Translations under genes and position numbers: made by a program
Notes under the pieces: model-generated
What the model was told of the DNA's origin: nothing
The model's database searches: none
What the model saw: the letters and a program-made list of their open reading frames with translations, nothing else
Part shown: one piece after another, positions 47,536 to 55,210 of the stretch
Layout of the letters: each line of letters opens with the position of its first letter
How positions within the stretch are numbered: the first letter of the stretch is position 1
Assembly: GCF_017875645.1 (NCBI RefSeq)
Contig: NZ_JAGGMR010000001.1
Coordinates: forward strand, 620,001-684,000
Direction: 5' to 3'
DNA length: 64,000 bases
Source of the DNA: Nocardia goodfellowii
GTDB lineage: Bacteria > Actinomycetota > Actinomycetes > Mycobacteriales > Mycobacteriaceae

Positions 47536-48107
47536 CAGATCGGCCAATCGCTGACCGGTAGCCCGGGGTCGGTGGCCAGCCGGCCCGCGATCCAGGTGTC
47601 GCGCCGCACCCCACGCTGCGAACTGCCCAGGCGCAGCATGCCCTCGTACCGGAACCCGTTGCGCGCCGCCACCGCCGCCGAAGCGTGATTGCCGACGAAG
47701 GCGCGCCAGCTGATCCGTTCCAGGCCCAGCGTCGCGGGGTCGAAACCGAAGTCGCACACCATGCGCAGCGCCCGCGTCATCAACCCGCGCGAACGCTGCT
47801 CGGGGACAAGCCAGTAGCCGACCTCGGCGGCGGAGGAATCCTCGGCTTCCAACCCGATCATGCCGATGACCGGGCCGTCCTTGTCGAGTCGCAGCGCCCA
47901 GGTCGGACTGTGCTTCGACCAGCCGGCCGGAATCAGGTCCTCGACGAAGGCCGCGGCGTGCTCACGCCGGTACGGCACCGGGATCCGCACCCAGTCGGCG
48001 ATCGACCGGTGCTGGCAGCAGGCGGTGATGGTCTCGATATCCGCCTCCGTGGGCGGCGACAGCCAGACCACCCCGTCGGCGAGTACGCGTTCCTCCACGG
48101 TATTCAT
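47535..48107 (-). CDS. GNAT-family N-acetyltransferase, RimJ/RimL-like
   Basis: This 190-residue acetyltransferase has the RimJ/RimL layout: VWLSPPTEADIETITACCQHRSIADWVRIP at the start, VIGMIGLEAEDSSAAEVGYWLVPEQRSRGLMTRALRMVCDFGF with the acetyl-CoA loop (Q-R-S-R-G-L), and GLERISWRAFVGNHASAAVAARNGFRYEG near the end. These proteins acetylate N-terminal amines or small molecules. The ATG at 48107 is preferred to a long upstream extension that would overlap the divergent sigma factor gene. It is coupled to the following methyltransferase. Confidence 0.85.
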   Translation of the reverse strand: MNTVEERVLADGVVWLSPPTEADIETITACCQHRSIADWVRIPVPYRREHAAAFVEDLIPAGWSKHSPTWALRLDKDGPVIGMIGLEAEDSSAAEVGYWLVPEQRSRGLMTRALRMVCDFGFDPATLGLERISWRAFVGNHASAAVAARNGFRYEGMLRLGSSQRGVRRDTWIAGRLATDPGLPVSDWPI

Positions 48108-48164
48108 AGTGGCACGCGCATCCGGTGGGCCGGGCGTATCCGTGCGCACCGTAGAATCCACCCG

Positions 48165-49061
48165 GTGGTAGCCGCTTTTCTCGCTGATCTGTTCGAGTCG
48201 CATCGGGCGCATCTACTTTCTGTCGCCTACCGGTTGACCGGCAGCGTCAGCGACGCGGAGGACGCGGTCCAGGAGAGCTGGCTGCGGCTGGCCGGCGTGC
48301 ACCAATCCGAGATCGACGATCTGCGCGCCTGGCTGACCACCGTCGTCACCAGAATCTGTTTGGATCGCCTGCGCAGTGCCGCCGCGCGGCGGGAAGCGTA
48401 TGTGGGGCAATGGCTTCCGGAGCCTATCGTTACCGGGATCACCTCCGCGCGCAGCTCCGATCCGCTGGATCAGGTAGTGCGCAAACAGGAATGCCGGTTG
48501 GCGGCCATGGTCGTGCTGGACACGCTGACGCCGCCACAGCGGGTGGCGTTCGTCCTGCACGACGGGCTTTCGGTGCCGTTCGACGAAATCGCGGAGATTC
48601 TCGGGATTTCCGCGGACGCCGCGCGTCAGCTGGCGGTGCGGGCGCGCAAAGCGGTCGCGGAGGTTCCGGAGCCGGTGCCGGACACCGAGCACGAGGCCGC
48701 GGTACGCCGCCTGCTCGCCGCGCTCGCCGCCGGTGACGTAGCGGCGGTAACGGCTGCGCTGCATCCGGATTCGCGCATGGTCGGCGACGCCAACGGCACC
48801 ACCTCCACGGCGGTCAATGTGATCGGCGGCGCGGACCGGATCGCCAGGTTCCTGCTCGGTCTGACCGGCAAGTACGGCATCGGCGCCGCGGAAGAGGCGG
48901 GCATGCGCTACGAATTCGCCTCGGTGAACGGCCAGTTGGGTCTGATCCTGCAGCGCGGCGACCGCCCGGCGCGCGTCGTCGGGTTCACGGTGTGCGACGG
49001 AACCGTCTGGGGCACATACGATCACGCCAATCCCGCCAAGTTGTCCGGCGTCCGCCTGTAG
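48165..49061 (+). CDS. sigJ: ECF sigma factor of the SigJ/ECF41 type
   Basis: This 298-residue sigma factor directs RNA polymerase to a small regulon. Region 2 is ESHRAHLLSVAYRLTGSVSDAEDAVQESWLRL, and region 4 is PPQRVAFVLHDGLSVPFDEIAEILGISADAARQLAVRARKAV. A SnoaL-like C-terminal domain (about 175-298) ends with NPAKL, the conserved NPxKL motif through which ECF41 factors control their own activity. No anti-sigma gene is expected for this group. The partner carboxymuconolactone decarboxylase-like gene usually next to ECF41 genes is not seen here. The start is GTG. Confidence 0.88.
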   Translation: MVAAFLADLFESHRAHLLSVAYRLTGSVSDAEDAVQESWLRLAGVHQSEIDDLRAWLTTVVTRICLDRLRSAAARREAYVGQWLPEPIVTGITSARSSDPLDQVVRKQECRLAAMVVLDTLTPPQRVAFVLHDGLSVPFDEIAEILGISADAARQLAVRARKAVAEVPEPVPDTEHEAAVRRLLAALAAGDVAAVTAALHPDSRMVGDANGTTSTAVNVIGGADRIARFLLGLTGKYGIGAAEEAGMRYEFASVNGQLGLILQRGDRPARVVGFTVCDGTVWGTYDHANPAKLSGVRL

Positions 49062-49097
49062 GTCACCGGCCGCACTTCAACAGGCAACATAGCCTTT

Positions 49098-49121
49098 CGC
49101 TATCGGTTGGCAACGATAGCG
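49098..49121. promoter_or_regulatory. Inverted repeat just upstream of the dapC-like gene
   Basis: CGCTATCG (49098-49105) pairs with CGATAGCG (49114-49121), and the inner TTG/CAA extends the pairing with one bulged base. It ends 22 bases before the GTG start, so a bound protein would block transcription or initiation. Confidence 0.6.
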
Positions 49122-49143
49122 ATCGCTGGGCTACCCTTCGAGG

Positions 49144-50319
49144 GTGTCCATGAGCTCCGCGACCGTCGCCCGCCTGCGCCCCTTCGCCTCGACGATCTTC
49201 GCCGAGATGACCGAACTCGCCGTCCGCCACCGGGCGGTGAATCTCGGCCAGGGCTTCCCGGACACCGACGGGCCCGCGAGCATGCTCGAAGTCGCCCGCC
49301 AGGCCATCGCCGACGGGCTCAACCAGTACCCGCCGGGCCGCGGCATGCCCGTATTGCGCCGCGCCATCGCCGCCGACCGGGCCCGCCGCTACGGGATGCA
49401 CTACGACCCCGACACCGAGGTGCTCGTCACCGTCGGCGCCACCGAGGCGATCAGCGCGGCGCTGCTGGGCCTGGTCGAGCCCGGTCACGAAGTGGTGCTG
49501 ATCGAGCCGTACTACGACTCCTACGCCGCCTCGGTCGCTCTGGCCGGCGCGACCCGGCGCACCGCCCGGCTGGTCGCCGACGGCGACCGTTTCGTCCTCG
49601 ACCTGGACAGTCTGCGCGCCGCCGTCACCCCGGCGACCCGGATGATCGTGGTGAACTCGCCACACAACCCCACCGGCGCCATCCTGGACCGCGCCGATCT
49701 CACCGCGATCGCCGAGATCGCCTGCGAGCACGACCTGCTGGTACTCACCGACGAGGTCTACGAACACCTGGTCTTCGACGGCCGTGCCCACGTGAGTATC
49801 GCCACCCTGCCCGGCATGGCCGAGCGCACCGTCGTGGTGTCCAGTGCCGCCAAGACTTTCAGCGTGACCGGATGGAAGACCGGCTGGGCCTGTGGACCCG
49901 CGCGGCTGATCGACGGCGTCATCGCCGCCAAGCAGTACATGTCCTTCGTCGCGGGCGGCCCGTTCCAGCCCGCCGTCGCGCATGCGCTCGAGCATGAACT
50001 CGACTGGGTCGCCGCCCTGCGAGACACCCTGTCGGACAAGCGCCTCCGCCTCGCGGCCGCGCTCGCCGCGACCGGCTTCGACGTGAAGTCCAGTGCGGGC
50101 GGCTATTTCGTCTGCGCCGACATCACTCCGCTGGGCAGCACCGACGGACTCCAGTTCTGCCGCGAACTGCCCGAACGACTCGGCGTCGCCGCCGTGCCGG
50201 TCAGCGTCTTCGCCGACGACAAGAAATCGTGGGATGCGCTGGTGCGCTTCACCTTCTGCAAGAAAAACGAGACCATGGACGAAGGCGTGCGCCGATTGCG
50301 CGCGGGCGCACCGGGCTAA
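49144..50319 (+). CDS. dapC: Class I aminotransferase, DapC-type
   Basis: This 391-residue PLP enzyme resembles mycobacterial DapC (Rv0858c), assigned to the N-succinyl-diaminopimelate transamination step of lysine and peptidoglycan synthesis. Motifs: NLGQGFPDTDGPASML, NQYPPGRGMPVLRRAIAADR, VTVGATEAISAALLGLVEPGHEV, NSPHNPTGA, LTDEVYEHLVF and the PLP lysine in SSAAKTFSVTGWKTGW. The end reads VRFTFCKKNETMDEGVRRL, as in the orthologue. A methionine aminotransferase-like role is an alternative. The start is GTG at 49144 or ATG at 49150. Its TAA shares CTAA with the convergent TRIC gene stop. Confidence 0.85.
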   Translation: MSMSSATVARLRPFASTIFAEMTELAVRHRAVNLGQGFPDTDGPASMLEVARQAIADGLNQYPPGRGMPVLRRAIAADRARRYGMHYDPDTEVLVTVGATEAISAALLGLVEPGHEVVLIEPYYDSYAASVALAGATRRTARLVADGDRFVLDLDSLRAAVTPATRMIVVNSPHNPTGAILDRADLTAIAEIACEHDLLVLTDEVYEHLVFDGRAHVSIATLPGMAERTVVVSSAAKTFSVTGWKTGWACGPARLIDGVIAAKQYMSFVAGGPFQPAVAHALEHELDWVAALRDTLSDKRLRLAAALAATGFDVKSSAGGYFVCADITPLGSTDGLQFCRELPERLGVAAVPVSVFADDKKSWDALVRFTFCKKNETMDEGVRRLRAGAPG

Positions 50320-50984
50320 CCGGTCGGATAGCGCGCTTGCGGTGCGCGCCACTGGAATCGGCGTGCGAGCAACCTGAACGCGATCGCCAGCGAAGCCGCC
50401 AGAAATCCGGTCCACGCCTGATACACGCCGAAATGCAGCAGGACGGCCGTGGTCGCCGCGCCGAAGAGGGCGGGTACCGCGTACAGATCCTGGTCAGGAC
50501 GCAGCACGCTCGGCACCTGTCCGCCGAGCAGGTCACGGATGACGCCGCCGCCGATGGCGGTGACCATGCCCAGCAGGGCGGCCGACGGCGCGCCGACGCC
50601 GTGCGTGTAGGCGACGACCGTGCCGGTCACGCAGAACAGGCCGAGGCCGATCGCGTCGGCGATTTCCAGCGGGCCGCGGGTCAACCGGGCGGAGGGGTGC
50701 CGGAAGAAGATGACCAGCGTGACGAGCAACGCCGCGGTCAGATAGGTCAGATCCGTGAACGCGGCGGGCGGCGTGCGCCCGACCAGCAGATCGCGGATCA
50801 CCCCGCCGCCGAGCGCGGTGGAGCAGGCCAGCACCGCCATGCCGAAGATGTCGAGGTTCTTGCGAACCGCCAGCAACGCTCCCGAGGTCGCGAAGGCGAT
50901 GACCCCGAGCAGCTCACCGCTCCGCTGCGCGGCCTGCACAGCGGAATGCAGCTGCCCGATCATGAGGTCGGCCACCGCGCTCAT
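50316..50984 (-). CDS. TRIC-family (UPF0126) membrane channel
   Basis: This 222-residue protein has seven predicted membrane segments with internal duplication. Each half carries the signature G-G-G-V-I-R-D-L-L (STALGGGVIRDLLVGRTPPAAF and TAIGGGVIRDLLGGQVPSVL), as in trimeric intracellular cation channels. GTVVAYTHGVGAPSAALLG is in the second half. Prokaryotic homologues form potassium-permeable trimers. GGGAGCGAAGG precedes the ATG at 50984. The physiological role here is unknown. Confidence 0.9.
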   Translation of the reverse strand: MSAVADLMIGQLHSAVQAAQRSGELLGVIAFATSGALLAVRKNLDIFGMAVLACSTALGGGVIRDLLVGRTPPAAFTDLTYLTAALLVTLVIFFRHPSARLTRGPLEIADAIGLGLFCVTGTVVAYTHGVGAPSAALLGMVTAIGGGVIRDLLGGQVPSVLRPDQDLYAVPALFGAATTAVLLHFGVYQAWTGFLAASLAIAFRLLARRFQWRAPQARYPTG

Positions 50985-51066
50985 CCTTCGCTCCCTTCGT
51001 ACGCACCTGCCTTGCAGGTTTGCACGTCGAGCAGGGCGTGAGCTCCGCGACACCCGTTTTTCCGGC

Positions 51067-51711
51067 TCAGGCCGGAACGGGCCGCGCCTTGTCGGTTGCC
51101 AGTTTGATCGCGATCGCGCCCAGCATCGATCCCATCACCCACCGCTGGGTGCGCAACCACAGCGGCCGCCCGGTGAGGAAGCCGGAGATACCGCCGGCGC
51201 CTAGAACGATCAGCCCGTTAACAGTCAGCGCCACCGCGATCTGTACCGCGCCCAGCGACAGGCTCTGCAACCACACCGGTCCGCGCCCGGGTGCCACGAA
51301 CTGCGGAATCAGCGCCATGTACATGATCGCGATCTTCGGATTCAGCAGGTTGGTGACCAGTCCCATGGTGAACAGCCGCCGGACCGGGTCCCTGGGCAAC
51401 TCACCGGGCGTGAACACCGAGGTCCCACCGGGCCGGACCGCCTGCCAGGCCAGCCACAGCAGATACCCCGCGCCGAGCAGCTTCACCGCCAGGTACAGCC
51501 CCGGCACCATCGCGAACACCGCGGTGATCCCGATCGTCGCCGCCGCGAGATACACACCGAACCCGGCCGCCACCCCGGCCAGCGACACCAGGCCCGCCCG
51601 TCGTCCCTGCGACACCGTCCGCGAGACCAGATACATCATGTTCGGACCGGGTGTCAGCACCAACCCCAAAGCCGCAGCCGCTACACCGAGAATCGCCGCC
51701 GTCTCCACCAT
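51067..51711 (-). CDS. LysE-family translocator
   Basis: This 214-residue amino-acid exporter has about six membrane segments. The signature LVLTPGPNMMYLVSRTVSQGRRAGLVSLAGVAAGFGVYL lies near the start and MGLVTNLLNPKIAIMYMALIPQFVAPGRG in the middle. It belongs to the same superfamily as the gene at 40486-41127 but to the PGPN subgroup. The ATG at 51711 is preferred, as longer readings lack hydrophobic sequence. The substrate is unknown. Confidence 0.9.
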   Translation of the reverse strand: MVETAAILGVAAAALGLVLTPGPNMMYLVSRTVSQGRRAGLVSLAGVAAGFGVYLAAATIGITAVFAMVPGLYLAVKLLGAGYLLWLAWQAVRPGGTSVFTPGELPRDPVRRLFTMGLVTNLLNPKIAIMYMALIPQFVAPGRGPVWLQSLSLGAVQIAVALTVNGLIVLGAGGISGFLTGRPLWLRTQRWVMGSMLGAIAIKLATDKARPVPA

Positions 51712-51856
51712 GCTTCGATCCTGGCGTGCCGGGCCGCCGTCGTCTCGGTCCACTTCCAGGTCCGTGGCCTTGTGATGCACGCCACTCGACCGCGCGATAA
51801 GTTCGCCGGGGCGCCGCCGTCCTAACAGCGAACCCACACACCGCAATTCGAAAGAG

Positions 51857-52279
51857 ATGATGACAATGAGCGACTTCTCCTACCGCCTGACCCGCACCAT
51901 CGACGTTCCCGTCGACGCGGTGTGGCAAGCCTGGACCATTGCCGACCAGTACGAGCAGTGGTCCTACGCCGCGCCCGGCTCGGTCAGCCTGGACGTGCGC
52001 CCGGGCGGCGCATGGTCTGCCACGATGGTGGACCCGGAGGGCAACCGCGTGGAACTCGGCGGCAGCTACCTCGAAGTCGAGCAGAACCGGCGTCTGGTGC
52101 TCAGCATGAAGACCCCGATGGGTGAGACCGAGATGGAGCTCGACCTCACGGACAAGGGCCAGAGCACCGAGGTCGTGCTCAGCCAGAACTGCGGGTCCGC
52201 CGAAGAGCGCGACATGGCCGAGCAGGGTTCCACCATGCTGCTGGACTCGCTGACCGCGTTTCTCGCGGGCCGGGCCTGA
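51857..52279 (+). CDS. SRPBCC (AHSA1-like) domain protein
   Basis: This 140-residue single-domain protein has the helix-grip pattern: YRLTRTIDVPVDAVWQAWTIADQYEQWSYAAPGSVSLDVRPGGAWSATMVDPEGNRVELGGSYLEVEQNRRLVLSM, ending TEVVLSQNCGSAEERDMAEQGSTMLLDSLTAFL. Such domains bind hydrophobic ligands in the cytoplasm or act as co-chaperone-like factors. No partner ArsR-type regulator is adjacent. Three ATGs occur at the start (51857, 51860, 51866); the first is reported. Confidence 0.88.
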   Translation: MMTMSDFSYRLTRTIDVPVDAVWQAWTIADQYEQWSYAAPGSVSLDVRPGGAWSATMVDPEGNRVELGGSYLEVEQNRRLVLSMKTPMGETEMELDLTDKGQSTEVVLSQNCGSAEERDMAEQGSTMLLDSLTAFLAGRA

Positions 52280-52326
52280 ATCCCGGCGAACCTCCGGGTG
52301 TCGGTGGGTTCGTGGATGATCCCGTC

Positions 52327-52665
52327 ATGGTCCACAATCCCCAAGTCGCCGCCCGTCCGTTCCTGCGTGCGTTGTACGACGACGACTACTACCCGAATCA
52401 TGTGCTGGACAAGGGCCGCGCCGTCTTGCTGCGACTGTGCGAGCGCATCGAGACGAACCGGCCCGCCGATCTCGCGGCACTGTACGAGCTGACCCAGGCC
52501 GCAACCGGCGAATTCAATGAGCTGCAAGCCGAGTTCGAGGCCGCGGGCAGCGAGATCGAGACCGTGGCGCGGGAGGAGATCGCCGAAGAGTTCGGCTTCG
52601 TCGCCGACTCCTACGGTTTCGCGGACGCGGACATCGAGGAGCTCATCGCCACCCGCGACTGGTAG
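52327..52665 (+). CDS. DUF5713 family protein
   Basis: This 112-residue soluble, acidic helical protein has the recognisable DUF5713 pattern. It reads FLRALYDDDYYPNHVLDKGRAVLLRLCERIE near the start and LAALYELTQAATGEFNELQAEFEAAGSEIETVAREEIAEEFGFVADSYGFADADIEELIATRDW to the end. The function is unknown. The ATG at 52327 is chosen; an in-frame GTG at 52312 is the alternative. It lies between the SRPBCC gene and the plsB operon on the same strand. Confidence 0.8.
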   Translation: MVHNPQVAARPFLRALYDDDYYPNHVLDKGRAVLLRLCERIETNRPADLAALYELTQAATGEFNELQAEFEAAGSEIETVAREEIAEEFGFVADSYGFADADIEELIATRDW

Positions 52666-52756
52666 CCGGTCCCGTCGAACTCGCACGCTGGAGTTCCTGC
52701 GCGATTCGTCCGGTGACGCTTGAATGGTGGGATCACCAGTTCCGGAGGGACACGTC

Positions 52757-55210
52757 ATGATCGATCACGGCCGAGGTGCATCCACACCGGCTCAGCGCAC
52801 GACGCCGCCCGAGTCGGTGGTGGCCCTGATCGAAGCGTCCACCCCCGTCGAGCGGCAGATCATCGGGGATTGGCTGAACAGCGGCGGTATCGCGCAGGAA
52901 CTCGGCGCCGATGCGCCGGTGACCCAACTGGATATGGACGCGGGTGCGATCGCCACCCGGCTGGTCGGCCGGCACGACGATCCGCTCGTGGTTCCGGTCC
53001 GGGTGCTGTGGCTGCCGCCGGAGCGAGACGGCGTGCGGCGCATCACCTTCACCGATCTCGCGACGATGACCAACCCGCGCAAGCCGAATCGCCTGGCGCA
53101 GCGGCGGCTGGCGCGCAAGGAACCGGACCGGCACGTGGTGCTCACCGGTCAACCCGCGCAACTCAGCGAACTTCGGGCGAATAATCCCGAGGCGGCCGCC
53201 ATGCTGTCGGCCGGATCCGGGGAGCCGCTCGCCCGCGCCATCGTGCGCGCCGGTGTGGTCGCGCTGGAACGGGCCGAGCGCACCATCATCGGCGACCGGT
53301 ACAAGGTGCCGCGCCTGGTGACCGAGGAAATCCTCGACTCCCCCGAATTCCTGCGCAGGCTGGAGCTGATCGCCGACCAGATCGATATGCCCACCCAGGA
53401 GGTGTATCGCCGCGCCGAGAAAGCGCTCAACGAACTCGTCGCCGCGCAATCCCGGCTGGTATCCGACCTGTTCACTCAGGCCATGCGCCCGGTGCACGCC
53501 TCCACCTGGAAGGTCGAGACCGACGAGTCCGGTCTCAGCACGCTGAAAACGCTCAATCGCCGCTACCCGCTGGTGTTCCTGCCCTCGCACCGTTCCTACG
53601 TGGACGCGTTCGTGCTCGGTGACGTGCTGGCCCGCAACGATTTTCCGCCGAATCATGTCATCGGCGGCGCGAACCTGAGCTTCTGGCCGATGGGGCCGAT
53701 CGCGCGGCGCACCGGCACCGTCTTCATCCGCCGCAGCTTCGGCGACGACGAGGTGTACAAGGCGGTGGTCGAGGAGTATTTCGCCTATCTGCTCACCAAA
53801 CGGTTCAACCTGGAGTGGTACTTCGAGGGCGGCCGCACCCGCACCGGCAAGCTCCGCCCGCCACGCTATGGATTGCTGAACTACCTGGCCGCCGCGGTGC
53901 GCCGGAACCGGGTCGACGACGTCATGCTGGTACCGGTGTCGATCACCTATGAACGGCTCAACGAGCTCGGCGCGATCGCCCACGAACAGGTCGGCGGCAA
54001 GAAAAAGCCGGAGGGGCTGGCCTGGCTGGCCCGATACGTGCGCAGCCAGCAGCACTCCGCCGGACACGTGTATGTGCGCTTCGGCGAACCGCTTTCGGCC
54101 CGCGACCGGCTGGCGGCACACGGTGATCCGCTGACCGATCCACCCGCCTCCATCCCGCTGCACGGCACCGACGACCGCGGCGTGGACAGTGTTTCGGAGC
54201 CGGACGCCGAGACCGCCGAACTGGAGCGCAAAGCCGTCCAGCGCTTGGCCTTCGAGATCGCCGTCGGCATCAACACGGTCACCCCGATCACCGTCAACGC
54301 GCTGGCCACCCTGGCGCTGCTCGGTGTGCACGACCGCGCGCTCACTCTGGGCGAGGTGCGGGCGGTCCTCGATCCGGTGCTGCGCTACATCGACAAGCGC
54401 GGCCTGCCCAGCGGCGAACTCGCGGCACTGCGCGACGAACAGAGTCTCGCCGTTGTGCTGGAACAGCTTTCGCTGGCCAAGGTGGTCACCATCTACCGCG
54501 GCGGGCTGGAACCGGTGTACTCCATCGAGCCGGGCGCGCACCTGGAAGCCGCGTTCTACCGCAACAGCGGCGTGCACTGGTTCGTCAACCGGGCCATCCT
54601 CGAACTGTCCATCCTGGCCGCGATGGCCTCCGACGATCCCGATCAACTGCGGGCAGGCTGGGACGAGGCGTTCCGGCTGCGCGATCTGCTCAAGTTCGAG
54701 TTCTTCTTCCCGGACCGCACCGAGTTCGCCGCCCAGATGACCGAGGAGATGCTGCTCGTCGACCCCGACTGGCGCAGCCACACCCGCGCGGACACCTTCG
54801 GCACCGACATTCTGGGCAAACTCACCGATTCCGGATTCATGATGGCGCACCGCGTCTTGCGTTCGTTCTTCGAAGCACAGCTGGTGGTGGCCGAACGGCT
54901 GGAAGCCCGCGATCCCGCACAGGAGCTGGACCGCAAGCAGTTCATCGACGAATGCGTGAAGGTGGGCAAGCAGATGCTGTTGCAGCAGCGGCTGCACAGC
55001 CCCGAGTCGGTCTCCACCGAATTGTTCACCAGCGCATTGAAACTCGCCGCCAACCACGGCCTGCTGGCGCCCGTCGGCCCCGAATCGGCGCAGGACCGCG
55101 CCGAATTGTCCGAGCGCCGAGGTGAATTCGCCCGGCAGCTGCGCACCATCACCGCGCGCATCTCCCGCGCCGTCGCACTGGACCCGTCCAACCGGGAGCC
55201 CGCGCAGTGA
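52757..55210 (+). CDS. plsB: Glycerol-3-phosphate 1-O-acyltransferase (PlsB type)
   Basis: This 817-residue membrane-associated enzyme should acylate sn-glycerol-3-phosphate, the first step of phospholipid synthesis, as mycobacterial PlsB2 does. The acyltransferase boxes are in order: PSHRSYVDAFVLGD (HxxxxD, about residue 285), IGGANLSFWPMGPIARRTGTVFIRRSF, YFEGGRTRTGKLRPP and MLVPVSITYERL. The C-terminal half is the long helical extension seen in PlsB. GGAGGG lies seven bases before the ATG at 52757. It overlaps the HAD/PlsC gene by four bases (GTGA), the same order as Rv2482c/Rv2483c. Confidence 0.92.
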   Translation: MIDHGRGASTPAQRTTPPESVVALIEASTPVERQIIGDWLNSGGIAQELGADAPVTQLDMDAGAIATRLVGRHDDPLVVPVRVLWLPPERDGVRRITFTDLATMTNPRKPNRLAQRRLARKEPDRHVVLTGQPAQLSELRANNPEAAAMLSAGSGEPLARAIVRAGVVALERAERTIIGDRYKVPRLVTEEILDSPEFLRRLELIADQIDMPTQEVYRRAEKALNELVAAQSRLVSDLFTQAMRPVHASTWKVETDESGLSTLKTLNRRYPLVFLPSHRSYVDAFVLGDVLARNDFPPNHVIGGANLSFWPMGPIARRTGTVFIRRSFGDDEVYKAVVEEYFAYLLTKRFNLEWYFEGGRTRTGKLRPPRYGLLNYLAAAVRRNRVDDVMLVPVSITYERLNELGAIAHEQVGGKKKPEGLAWLARYVRSQQHSAGHVYVRFGEPLSARDRLAAHGDPLTDPPASIPLHGTDDRGVDSVSEPDAETAELERKAVQRLAFEIAVGINTVTPITVNALATLALLGVHDRALTLGEVRAVLDPVLRYIDKRGLPSGELAALRDEQSLAVVLEQLSLAKVVTIYRGGLEPVYSIEPGAHLEAAFYRNSGVHWFVNRAILELSILAAMASDDPDQLRAGWDEAFRLRDLLKFEFFFPDRTEFAAQMTEEMLLVDPDWRSHTRADTFGTDILGKLTDSGFMMAHRVLRSFFEAQLVVAERLEARDPAQELDRKQFIDECVKVGKQMLLQQRLHSPESVSTELFTSALKLAANHGLLAPVGPESAQDRAELSERRGEFARQLRTITARISRAVALDPSNREPAQ

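Noticed and set aside
52733..55057. A 774-codon minus-strand ORF opposite plsB
   Set aside because: The sense frame carries all PlsB motifs and the antisense frame shows Arg/Gly/His-rich shadow composition.
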